Source of the DNA: Skeletonema tropicum
Lineage: Eukaryota; Bacillariophyta; Thalassiosirophyceae; Thalassiosirales; Thalassiosiraceae
DNA: 64,000 nucleotides
Reading direction: 5' to 3'
NCBI GenBank assembly: GCA_037178625.1
Contig: CM074132.1
Coordinates: forward strand, 496,001 to 560,000
Position 1 is the first letter of the stretch. Each line of letters starts with the position of its first letter. The translations under genes and the position numbers were made by a program. Below are positions 9,087-19,451 of the stretch, one piece after another. The notes below the pieces were generated by a model. It worked only from the letters and a program-made list of their open reading frames with translations. It had not been told where the DNA came from and did no database searches.

Positions 9087-12000
9087 ATGGATACTATTTA
9101 TTCATTGGATGGAGAGACGGATTATGATGGATATCCATTGCATTTGAGAGAGGCGGCGGAACAAGAGTATGCAGAGTGTATTGTGAATGCGGAGGTGGGG
9201 GGGAATGATCCAAGGGAATTGTGTGATTTGAATGCCTTTTTTGGTGATGCTGCCGCCAACAGTGATGGCAGTGATGACCATAATGTTCCCAACTCGGTGT
9301 TACGGACCAAAATCAACGAGCTATTGAATCAGATCGGTATACCATCCGTATTATCGACATACCTGACAACTCTTCCACAACAGACATTGGCATACCTATC
9401 ATCACTCTTTACACTGTGCCTGTTTGTGCTATCCCACTACATTTCGCACAAGATTCATGTGGCAACCATGTCGAATGATCCAATGAAGCACTTTGTTGTG
9501 GTAGATAAAACTGTCAAGGCAGATGGGACAGTTGAGGCCAAAAAGGGGGAGACGGAGGCGCAGCGGAAGAAACGTGAACGGATGCTTCAGGCCGAACGGC
9601 ACAAGGCTCAGATGGCACAATTGGCATACGAGGCCAAGCAGAAGGCCGCGGCTCGTATTGCACGATTGGAGGGGAAGGAGGCAGCGAAGCGTGAGGAGGA
9701 GGAAAAGGAGAAGAAGGCGGTGGAGGAACAGGATGAGACTGTGAAGTTGTATGGACGTCAATTCATGATGATCAAGGCTGGTGTGCCGGAGGGTGCAATT
9801 CTGAGTTCTTTCGCACCAATGGGGATTGAAGAGGAGGAGGCGAAGGAGATATTGGCCAAATTACACGAGATCAAAGAGCACAGGGCAGCGGCGGCAAAGA
9901 AGGCCGAGGAAGAAGAGGCAAAGAAGGCGGAGGCCGAAAAGAGAGAGGAAGAGAGGCAGGAACGCATTGCGGCGGATAGGTTGAAGAAGATGAAGAGTGG
10001 GAAGCTTCCAAGTGGTCCACCTTCCATGGGATTACCACCATCGTCTACTGCCAATGCGGCAAGAAAGGAGAAATTGTCATCTGCACCAAAGACACCAAAA
10101 CCGGTCGAGAAGGTGGGAGCAGACGCAAATGGCGTGAAGGTTGTGCAGCCGTGGGCTTCCCCCAGCAAGAGAGAAAAGACAGCAGCGAAGAATAAGAGGT
10201 GGGATAAGGTTACCAAATCGTGGGTGGATCGTGATCTCGAGACTGATTCCAATGCAGTCCCTACTTCAGTAATTTTGAAGAATGATGAAGGAGACGAAGA
10301 GGGCAAGGAGCAGGACTTTAGGGAATTTGCACCTGTTGCAGAGAAGAAGACGCAAAGAGTTCCGCTGCCAACCAAGGCGGCAGTCGATCCCGTTGATCTT
10401 AAAGCATCCATGATGACCCAGCTACGCAAAAAATCTCCTTCTCCGGTTCAGACCGAACAGACAAGCGGGCCACGTCGTGTTTCGCATGATAAAGATGATT
10501 CTTCAAAAGACCCTGCTCTTGCCACTACGAACAAAGTGAAAGTTGTCCAACAGAAATATGATGCCAAAAAGTTCAATCCCATATCCCTCAAGACAAATAC
10601 TGAAAAGTCAGAGGAGACAAAGATTACATCACAAGCCTCTTCACAATCAAGTTCATCTCCCTCTCCTGTCCTTCTCAGAATCACCGAGTCCCCTGTTGAT
10701 GACATATTCTCCCCGCAAGCTTTTGATCCCGCTTCACCATGGGCCCATCGATCTTCTGCACGGGACATCAAAGCCATGATCGAAGCAGTCGAAGCAGCCC
10801 CCGAGGACCAAGCGGAAGATTTGTTCCTAGGTCCTAACAATCTCCATACTCCCGCCTTCGAGAATGCTATGCGGGCGTCTAATGCATCGTGGGATAGGCG
10901 TCCAACCTCTAGCGACATTATGGCGCAAATTCGTGCTGCTGAAGAAATAGAGGGCAATGCAGAGGATGATAAGGCACTGCGTCGTTCCTCTTCGAAGCCT
11001 CCATCAGGTAGAATGATACGGATTGATGAGACGAAGAATATGACAAATCAGATGAGGTCGACAGATGAAAATGATTGCAAAATTGGAACTTCTCTGTTCA
11101 AAAAGACAAAATCTCAAGGTGGAATCAATTCTGATGACGAGATCTCAGAAATTTCTATGGTCGATGAACTCTCAGTCACTTCTGCTTCTTTTGGTACCCC
11201 CATACAACATCTCAAGAAGCCAGCTGTTCCTGCGTCAGAAAGTATGTTCAGCAAGATTCCTACATTAGATGCAGTAATCAAGAGTAATGCGGCAAAGTCA
11301 AAGGATGAAGCAAGTGAGGCGGGTACGAACGTTACGGGCAAGAATTCAGCATCCAAATCTGAGCCAAAGGAGGAATCGGAGGAGGAGAGGAGAAGCTGCG
11401 CAAGAAGAAAGCAGACGAGCGGGCGAAGAAGTTCGAAGCAATGAATGCAAGGCGAAGAAAAGGAAAAGGTGGAGATGATGGAACTGCCGTGTCGGGAATT
11501 TCAAGGCGTCACCGCATTCGTCGCAAGAGGTCAGCTTTGGCGGCAATCACGCCAGAAGAAAAGGAGAGAGATGAATGGAGAAAGGGTATCTTCGCATCTG
11601 TTATCAACGTTGAACAGGAGAAGTGGAAGAAGTCCATTTACTCTCATGTAATCAATGCGGAAGAAACTCGTGCGAATGTTACGGGCAAGAATTCAGCATC
11701 CAAATCTGAGCCAAAGGAGGAATCGGAGGAGGAGAAGGAGAAGCTGCGCAAGAAGAAAGCAGACGAGCGGGCGAAGAAGTTCGAAGCAATGAATGCAAGG
11801 CGAAGAAAAGGAAAAGGTGAGGATGATGGAACTGCCGTGTCGGGAATTTCAAGGCGCCATCGCATTCGTCGCAAGAGGTCAGCATTGGCGGCAATCACGC
11901 CGGAGGAAAGGGAGAGAGATGAATGGAGAAAGGGTATCTTCGCATCTGTTATCAACGTTGAACAGAAGAAGTGGAAGAAGTCCATTTACTCTCATGTAAT

Positions 12001-12678
12001 CAACTGCGGTAGAAACTCGTGCAACCAACATCAAGGCTCGAGAAGATTTAGAGGAGTTGAATGCTGCAGCGAGGAGACGCATCGAGAATCAAAAGCGTCT
12101 GGATGCTAAGGCACGAAAATTTGCAGCAAGGGCCGAGAAGTTCCACAAACTTCGTCGAAGTGGTGACGACGGCGGCAGTGTCGTCAGTTCGGCATCTAGA
12201 ATGAGAAGGAGGCGCACGAAAAAAGTAGGGGCTGGCACTCCTCCACGTCAAGCTGCGGCGCCTTCATCTGAGACATCACCAGTGAAAGAATACTCTGCTG
12301 CTCCACAAGGTCAACAGACAGAATCTATTGTCGAAGAGAAAGCCACTGTCAATGTCTCGAAAGAATCAACGCCCAAGGATCAAGACGATGCAATGGATGC
12401 TAATAAGGGCACTGGTTTGTCTAATAAGGAGTTGATCAAGAAAAACGAAATCGACATGAATGCAGACAATGAAGGAAAAGATGCACCAACTACTAAGAGC
12501 ACTGAACAACCTAATGTTGAAGCAAATGACAACGACAACGGAATCTGAGGAAGATGAAATTAGCAATGGCGAAGAAAAGAAGACCGAGTCTCTGCTTTCC
12601 AAGAGTCCAATTGGTACAATCAAGAAAATGAAAAATAGGAGGAGAGCAGCAAAGCAGAAAAATCAGGGGTCTCCTTAG
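9087..12678 (+). CDS. Long charged coiled-coil protein, reading frame broken at three or more places
   Basis: Frame 1 runs 9087-11444, frame 2 11441-12109, frame 3 12057-12548, then a short end to 12678. The breaks are single-base events. In the internal tandem repeat, the first unit lacks one A found in the second (GAGGAGAGGAG against GAGGAGAAGGAG, near 11388). The second unit has one extra C near 12006. Restoring these gives one continuous Lys/Glu/Arg-rich protein. Residues 1-125 are acidic plus one hydrophobic segment ([16 protein letters not shown]). An internal ATG at 9468 starts a long charged helix region with the motif [15 protein letters not shown], like the GVPEGAV motif of WASH-complex CCDC53-type proteins (weak resemblance). 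The remainder is low-complexity. Cytoskeletal scaffold is only a guess. Confidence 0.55.
11331..12024 (+). repeat. Tandem duplication of about 348 bp inside the coding region
   Basis: Unit A starts at 11331 (GTTACGGGCAAGAATTCAGC) and unit B at 11678 with the same sequence. The spacing is 347 bases because unit A has lost one base; the ancestral period is 348 = 116 codons. Each unit encodes a [11 protein letters not shown] segment, an ARRRKGKG segment and a FASVINVEQ segment. The units are nearly identical, so the duplication is recent. Confidence 0.9.
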
Positions 12679-12701
12679 ATATGTGAGGACGAGGACAATT
12701 A

Positions 12702-12749
12702 TCACGCTAATCATCACGCTAATCATCACGCTAATCATCACGCTAATCA
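12702..12749 (+). repeat. 12-bp tandem repeat, about four units
   Basis: The unit CATCACGCTAAT is repeated with almost no variation just after the stop of the preceding gene. It is a minisatellite of the kind produced by slippage. No function is evident. Confidence 0.9.
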
Positions 12750-12983
12750 GTTCGGAATCATTGCTATTCACAGATGCATCTTTCATCAAACCTATCCCAA
12801 TACAAGTCTTCTGATGTGGAGTAGTATCATGAACAACAAATCTATCTTCATCGGAAACGAGTATGGTTACAAGAAAGCAAATCACACCAATCATCATTCT
12901 CTAGAACATCACACGAACACACACACACTGAACATACTAAAGATGCAGCTAAAGAAGTAAATAACGCATCAGCTACAATCTAT

Positions 12984-14735
12984 TTATGCTGTCGAATTTC
13001 CACTATCCACTTGTGAGCTATTTTCATTGACAACTTGCGTATACTTGTTGTTGAAACTAGGGTGAACTTTGACGCGACAGTGTGGCCATACCTTCTTCTT
13101 TCCCCTCATCCAATCATTCTGTGTCGATCGGGACGACTTTCGCCCTGCACGGTATGTGTCATCATCTTCGTCATCGTCACCAGGAGTTGAAACTAAACCA
13201 AATGCAGCAGCTACATCATCCTTATTCAAATCATGGACATTGTACACGTCTCTAAATCCATGGCTTGCATAAGCTATTAAATAAGATCCATATGCATTCT
13301 TTGCAAGCTGCAACATCTTATCATCCTCATTGACACTGACTTTCAATTTTTGACTGAATATCAGCTAGGCGGGGCAGCTCGAATTCACTCGCGGGGATGG
13401 CGGCTGCATCATAGTACTTGAGAAAGCCTTTTTCGCCCGGGTTCAGGAATAAAATGGAACGACCAACCCTATCTGAATCACATGAAATTCGACCGATGCG
13501 TATGATATATTCAGATGGATCTGCAGGCGCGTCAAATTGAAGCACATAGTCAACGCTAGGAGGAATATCAAGATCCCTTCCAGACTCATCTGTGGTACAA
13601 AGCACCCCCTCATTCAAATCAGAAAACTTCAAGAACGTACTGATGAATTTCTCCCGCTTTTGCATACTGTGCATAGTGCAAACAGGAATCTTGAATCGGC
13701 CCAGCAGTTGGGAGTGGAACAACACCGAATCATTTGTCGAGCAATAAATGATGACCTTTTTATCAAGATTTTTCTTGAGGAAGGTGTAAAGGAGTCTGAA
13801 ACGCAAATGCTCTGGACAGGAGACAAATGTGTGATCGTATGCTTCATAGATGTCGCTGTTCAATCGCACCATTGCTCCATAATTATCCACTGCTGCTGCA
13901 AGATATGTACTCTTAGCGGGAACAATCACTCCATCAGCTTCCTTATCAAATTGTGTGGCACTCTCTTCTTCATAACCAAGGCATAGTTGTCAATCTTGGT
14001 TGTTGCGGGCTCCCCTCGTACCACCAACTCTCGGGGTACTTTCGGTGCGACTTCACTTTCCTTCGTGTAGCTATCATCTTCTTCGTAACTATATCCTTCT
14101 GACTCCAACTCCGATTCCGATTCAATGATATCGAGCCGTGTTCCTTTCTCAGTGGAGTCTTCTGAATGGGAGGTTGAAGGAGAGTCAAGGCTACTCACTG
14201 CAGACTTCTTCATGTTGTGTTCTGCAGCAGAATCATGGCAACCAAATGAAAATGCGGGTGGGTCGATGCAGGTTGATTTTTGCACTAGAGCCAGTTGCAT
14301 ACAAGTTTTCTTTGAGGATGGAGTAGACGGCAAAGATGACTTTGATCTATGGCTTCTAGAAGAACGTTGGCTGTTTGATTTGCCTGCAACTGATGTCTCT
14401 TTCTTTTTAGAGGAAGAATCAACGCTGCGAGGCCTTTGTTTGGTGTGGCGACTACCAACGCTAACGTGGCTACCTTGAGTGAGCTTACGGTCAAGTTTCA
14501 ACGAGTTTAATGAAGAGGTTGTAATGACTGATCTTTGTGCAGAGGCCACTGAAGGAGATGATGATAAAGGAGTCTTGATAGATGTTGCAGGCGCATTTGA
14601 AGGAGCGATATGCTTGCGTCGCTTCAGTTCTTGTCTACCTGACAAAATGTATCTCGGAGGATCCGATTTCGTGCCCATGAACGAGCTGGAGGCAAAGCTG
14701 TGACCAGGTGTTTCTGATTGAGTGTCAGGTTCCAT
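12984..14735 (-). pseudogene. Has1/DDX18-like protein keeping only the second RecA domain (frame broken twice)
   Basis: Reading from 14735, the first 269 codons encode a Ser/Lys-rich disordered region, not a DEAD domain. After a frame change near 13930 the next frame (to 13327) matches the helicase C-terminal domain of Has1/DDX18: LLYTFLKKNLDKKVIIYCS, motif V-like TTDESGRDLDIP and EYIIRIGRISC in place of EYIHRVGRTAR. A further shift in an A-run near 13340 leads to the Has1-type tail (KNAYGSYLIAYASHGFRDVYNVHDL). No RecA1 domain, Walker A or DEAD motif is visible up to the next gene. Motif VI has lost its His and last Arg, so ATP-driven unwinding is unlikely even if the frames are joined. It is either a decaying gene or a non-catalytic RecA2 protein disrupted by indels. 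Confidence 0.75.
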
Positions 14736-15302
14736 GATATTGTCGATGATTATTGATAATGGGATGAGTGAAGTACGTATGGTGGCCGATCTCTAGAGAG
14801 AGAGAACTGGCTGTAACTTTACTAGCAAAGGGCAGCACCTGTCAACAGACGCGGCTGGCTGTGCTGATGAGCCAATCTTTGCCTCTTCCCTTCAAACTTT
14901 GATGCGCAGTTCTCGTTTGTTACACCACAATGACGACAGTGCAGCCCCGTCAGATTTTGTGAGAGATTTCAATCACGTTTTTGTGTGTGTGTTTTATCAG
15001 CCCTTACGACAAAAGTTGGTACCGCAATCTGTCAGACTGGGAATGAGCCCACAAACTCCTTATTACAGCTCACAGTTACATAAGTACTTATGTGTTGTAT
15101 TTACTTGGCTTGGAATACTTATTAATGTACATACAACTTACTTTCACGAATTGAGCATTGCTGTGTAGTATCTGAATTTCAACGGTTTCATACTTCCAGG
15201 AGGACGATATGTAAGGTAAGTGCTGGACTTGATTCAGATCACAGATCATCGGCAAAAAATGCATGGTCAACGCACTTCTCTGTTACATGATCTACATATA
15301 TT
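14736..15302. other. Intergenic region
   Basis: No gene supported. It holds the divergent 5' flank of the helicase-like locus and the 3' flank of the zinc-knuckle gene that ends at 15303. Confidence 0.5.
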
Positions 15303-16457
15303 TTACACAGCCTCTACCGACTTTGAATTCTTATTCGCCCCATGCTTTTTACATACTCCACCAGTCTGAGCAAACTTCTCACATCCATCCATACAACACC
15401 TCTTCTTCGTCCAACTAGCACCATGCTTGATACATACACCTCTATTCTTCGCTTGATTCGTACAACCCTCCTGACAACACAATTTTGGATTGTATGACAC
15501 CTCCGCTCCATGCTTTCGACATACTCCACCCTGTGCCACATGACTTTGACATCCCTCAGCAGAACATAAATAATGCTTGACATCCGCCCCATGCTTTTTA
15601 CACAGCCCACCCTTTTGTGATTGATTGGTGCAACCTTTTTGACTACATCGTTTCACCTTTGCTCCGTGCTTGATACACACACCACCATTTCGAGCTTGAC
15701 TGCGGCATCCTTCTGCTTTACATAACCGGGGATTGACTTTTGCCCCATGCGAAATGCAAACTCCTCCTTGAACAACAAAATTATCACACCCTTCTTTACA
15801 ACATCGTTTTATGATGGCTCCATGTTTCATGCAAACGCCTCGATTGACAATAGTATTGGTACAATTTGGAAAGGAACAGAGGCGACCGTGCCGTTTGCAA
15901 ACCCCGCCTTTGCGGTTGGCTTGATTGGTGCAGTTTGGTGCGGAGCATGTCTTTTTGTATTTTTTCCAATCGGTGGCTTTGAATGATTCTTTGTTTTGAG
16001 AATTTTCGTCATCGTCATTACCTTTATTATTTGTATTGCCTTCATCAGCGAGTGCCTCCCTCTTTCTCTTGGTAGGCGACTTTGACTGCTTTGAACTAGA
16101 TGGTGGTTTAGTATTCTTCGCCGGCTGCTTCTTGGGCGGTGATGTTCGTTTATTATTCGTAGGTGGCGACGATCCATCCGCTGGTCGTTTCGCAGCCATG
16201 GCAACCACCACCTCGGCGGCCAAAGCCAACACCCCTAAATTGCTATCCTCTGTCGACTTCTCCGCTTCGGAATCTTCATTTACTGACTCCGAAGGCATTC
16301 CTTTCAATGGGGGGAGCGCCGGTGGTATCATGGAGGCGACATCCGCGTTACTGCGTTCCCCCGGCGCAAACTTGTTAGTGTCTTTGGATTCTTCGTCACG
16401 GAAGCGAAGGGGCTTGCTGACATTACTCCGACGACTGCTTTGACGGGTTGTTGACAT
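15303..16457 (-). CDS. Zinc-knuckle (WRKY19-like) repeat protein, intact, 384 aa
   Basis: The N-terminal 170 residues are disordered: Ser/Arg-rich start, acidic middle, then a Lys/Pro/Ser-rich basic stretch (SPPKKQPAKNTKPPSSSKQ) typical of nuclear proteins. The C-terminal 210 residues are eight consecutive knuckles of the form C-x4-C-x-N...GGVC-x-KHGA (C-S-A-P-N-C-T-N, C-S-F-P-N-C-T-N, and so on). The Cys/His spacing is that of WRKY19-type zinc knuckles, so nucleic-acid or protein binding is likely; the target is unknown. The frame is complete, ATG at 16457 to stop at 15303. Its N-terminus differs from the MVSTRQR paralogues at 7236 and 19452, so it belongs to another subfamily. Confidence 0.85.
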   Translation of the reverse strand: MSTTRQSSRRSNVSKPLRFRDEESKDTNKFAPGERSNADVASMIPPALPPLKGMPSESVNEDSEAEKSTEDSNLGVLALAAEVVVAMAAKRPADGSSPPTNNKRTSPPKKQPAKNTKPPSSSKQSKSPTKRKREALADEGNTNNKGNDDDENSQNKESFKATDWKKYKKTCSAPNCTNQANRKGGVCKRHGRLCSFPNCTNTIVNRGVCMKHGAIIKRCCKEGCDNFVVQGGVCISHGAKVNPRLCKAEGCRSQARNGGVCIKHGAKVKRCSQKGCTNQSQKGGLCKKHGADVKHYLCSAEGCQSHVAQGGVCRKHGAEVSYNPKLCCQEGCTNQAKNRGVCIKHGASWTKKRCCMDGCEKFAQTGGVCKKHGANKNSKSVEAV

Positions 16458-16584
16458 GGTGGTGAATTATTAGTGGAGATCTATTGGAGAGTTGTAGCTG
16501 TTCTCATTATTACTACCATACGGCTTGAGAATGTTCCACCGCACCATGATGAATAAATAGCGTGCATCCCGCCAAAATCTTCAC

Positions 16585-17070
16585 TTTTTGCACCCGGAGC
16601 CTTTTTTCAATTTTTTTGTTAGTGAAATGCTCTATGAGCTTTGGGCCACAATGGCCAAAATTAAAAATTATATTTTGGAGAGTTGCCGAATATGCTTTTC
16701 TAGTATCACCATCCTTTTGTCGACCATAATGGAGGTTCTATACATGTGTTGACTGGCCGATAATTCCAATGCTCCGCTGAGAAATGCATGTGAGAGTCCA
16801 CTGCATTTTTGCTAGACAAATTTGGCAGGCCATCAGCCATCAAAGCTAGTACCAAGCTAGAGAGCACCTTCAAATGCATATCTCGACGAAAATATACGGC
16901 TTCACCACCTGCCCCTCAGTATATATACTCACATAATAGTCACCTAAAGGATAGCATCTCGGGAATAGCATGTAAACCACTTCCCTGAAACTTAATTTTG
17001 GCCACCATGGCCCAAAGCTAGAGCATTTCACTAACAAAAAAATTGCGGGAAAGGCTCCGGGTGCAAAAAA
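16585..17070. mobile_element. Foldback/MITE-like element with about 80-bp terminal inverted repeats
   Basis: The left end reads TTTTTGCACCCGGAGCC and continues through TTTTTTTGTTAGTGAAATGC and GCTTTGGGCCACAATGGCC. The right end is the reverse complement with a few changes (GGCCACCATGGCCCAAAGCTAGAGCATTTCACTAAC, shown in parts). Length is about 490 bp with no coding capacity. No clear target duplication is left, so the copy is old or the ends are slightly misplaced. Confidence 0.75.
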
Positions 17071-17249
17071 TCGACCTGCACGGCCTTTCTGAGACAGAGT
17101 CAAAAGTCACTGTATTAGTAAACTCGGGGACGAAGACAGACCACAGAGGCAGATACATATCTCATGCAAACTCTTCTTGAGAGAAGAAAGCGATGAGTCG
17201 GATGTGTATTATTCTCCTTGCTCATGATATGAAGTGGCTTAAAGGTGAA

Positions 17250-18229
17250 CTAACCGTAAGAGCCATAGCAGCTGTGCGGAACCTCCTCATTAGGATCAGG
17301 TCCAGTGAATGTATCAAAATCTAATAAACTTTGGTTTAAAGTTTGATCGTTGCCGTCATCATCGTTAAAGCGGCGTAATGGTTGTTTATAGGTTCTATCT
17401 AGAAGTAGTAATCAGTCATAATTAATAAGCAAAAGTGTAAAGCATTGCCTTTCTTTGAACGTGAGGTTGAAGCTCGTCTTCGGTCACCTCGGTCTCGGTC
17501 TCTTGTTCTCGAGGCGTCATAGCTTCACGTTCGCTCCCCTCTTGATCTTGTGCCATCCTCATCTCTTCACGGGCATCTATCCTCGCTTTTCTTTCTACGG
17601 CTAAGCGTTCCTTCTTTAGCACACGCTCCTCATCTCTGCGGAGTTTATCCTCGTCTTGTCTATTAAGTACCTTTAGCATCTTCTCTTTCACTACCTTTTT
17701 CTGTTCTTCGATCAAGATTCGCTTTTCTTCTTGAGCTTCCATCCTGGAGTGCCTGAGTTTCCCAAGACGTTCCCTCCTTAGATTTTCTTCCTCTCTCTGG
17801 AACCTCCTCTCTTCTTCAGTGTCTTCGTAGTATGATGCTACTTAGTATGTCCTCTCGAGTACTTAACTCCGCATGAAGAGCCGATGGGTCATCTGCTACA
17901 TGCTTCTCATTTTGTGCCTTTTCGCCGTGGGAAGAGCCAAGCACATATCCAAAGCCTGCTATAAGAGAGGAATGACCTGCATTAATCTCAAAGTAAATGA
18001 CTGATGCTACAAATGTTGAGAGCAACAACAAAGATATTGCTGTGCGACGAATCGTGCAAGGATTTTTCCTCCGTATCCGTGTGCTCCTGCTACACTGTTG
18101 TTCTCCCACTTGTACTCGTCTCGCTACGTCTACATCTGTGTGCAAAGCAGGAATGAGGTCGGTGCCCACTTCCTCGGAAGTACCAAAATTCTCGATATCA
18201 GGGGGATCTGATTTAGTTGTCGCCATCAT
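17250..18229 (-). CDS. Type II membrane protein with coiled-coil domain (frame break and probable 3' intron)
   Basis: Start ATGATG at 18229. The N-terminus is about 65 residues with basic residues before one transmembrane segment (TAISLLLLSTFVASVIYF), giving a signal-anchor topology. The first frame ends at 17816. In the adjacent frame the sequence continues as YYEDTEEERRFQREEENLRR and a long Glu/Arg/Lys coiled coil to about 17440, so a one-base shift near 17835 is likely. A last exon is readable at 17250-17398 after a TTCTAG acceptor; it ends in a conserved-looking acidic tail (LLDFDTFTGPDPNEEVPHSC). The donor of that intron was not identified. Family not recognised. Confidence 0.55.
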
Positions 18230-18427
18230 TCATTCCACTTTAATCGCAGTCTCGTGCTGTGATAGATGATACTTAGATAGGGATAGAGTGAATAGGCTTT
18301 CTATCTAGAGTCGGTCTCACAAGCAATGAAAGGGTCACTGCAAATGTATGCTCTGCAACGGAGACACCATCCATCCCTGCATCGTCTCATGCAGAATACA
18401 GCATGCAGCATACAGCCATGTCAGCTA

Positions 18428-18759
18428 CGCCCTCTGTCCCAAAAAAAATGAGCTATTTGAAGTTAATCGTAGTCCCACAAAAAACTAGCTATTTGACGTA
18501 CTTATTCCTACGTGAGGTCCTACACAAGTGTCCGAGAGGCCTCTTCATTTTCACAATAGGGTTAGATATAAGGATATTTTAACGCCTTTTGTCACAATAT
18601 CATTACAAATACTTGCTTAACAACCTTCAACCTCCATATAATCGTAACCGGCGTGAAATAAGCTTTCCAACGATGTGCGATAGCAATTTTTTGGACGAAA
18701 ATTGACCAAATTTTAACTATTATAAATCAAAAAGCTCATTTTTTGTGGGACAGAGGGAG
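18428..18759. mobile_element. Stowaway-like MITE, 332 bp, TA target duplication
   Basis: Terminal inverted repeats: left CGCCCTCTGTCCCAAAAAAA, right (reverse complement) CTCCCTCTGTCCCACAAAAA, both followed by ATGAGCT. TA dinucleotides flank it at 18426-18427 and 18760-18761. The ends resemble the CTCCCTCCGTCCCA ends of plant Stowaway elements of the Tc1/mariner superfamily. The AT-rich interior has no ORF; an internal copy of the terminal motif (AGTCCCACAAAAAACTAGCT) lies near 18472. Confidence 0.85.
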
Positions 18760-19451
18760 TACAAGGAACATCATCTTTTAGTGACATGCAACTTGAACTT
18801 CTAAAGTCCCGCATCATCTCGGGCTTCCGCGACCGGCGAGCAAAATAATGCATGCAACACTTGGAGTCATTGGACATTAACACCGACCTTCTGCGAGGTG
18901 AAGCCTCTGCCATAGTAAAACTCCGCGTTTAGCCTTCTGCGGTACTTTACCTGCTGTAGTTTGTGCAAAGTCGTGATTGGAAAATTGCATAGAGACAGCT
19001 GTCAGTCATAATGGACATTAGGCTTGAAAATGTCTTGTATTTGAAATGTCGCTTAGGGGGCGGGTGAGACAGCTGGCCCACGATTTTCCTGCATAAATAC
19101 TCGATAAAATCAATATACATCCGATTAATGGACCTACAAACCCAGTCTTTAGGGGGCGTCGCTATCGCCCTATGCTTATGAAAAGCCTTCTCAGGTACCA
19201 TATATACGATAATGGTAATGAATCTCCTAAAACCAAATAATAATAAAAGTATGTAGGCCTTGCCTTGCTTGGGCCTTGCCTTGGGGCCTTGCCATTCCAT
19301 GGGCCTTGGGCCTTGGCTTGGGGCGGGCCTGGCTGGTCATCAGCGCAGAAGCTCCTGCGGACCGCATGCAAGCGAGCAATGTAATGCCAAAACGAAAAGA
19401 GAAAAGACACAGCCAGACGCCCACAGAGTGCACGAAGCCACCCCATCAACC

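Noticed and set aside
19260..19451. Upstream ATG extending the zinc-knuckle gene by 64 codons
   Set aside because: The extension is Gly/Leu/Pro-biased repeat DNA (GGGCCTTG runs) and is not shared by the paralogues, which all start at MVSTRQR or MST.
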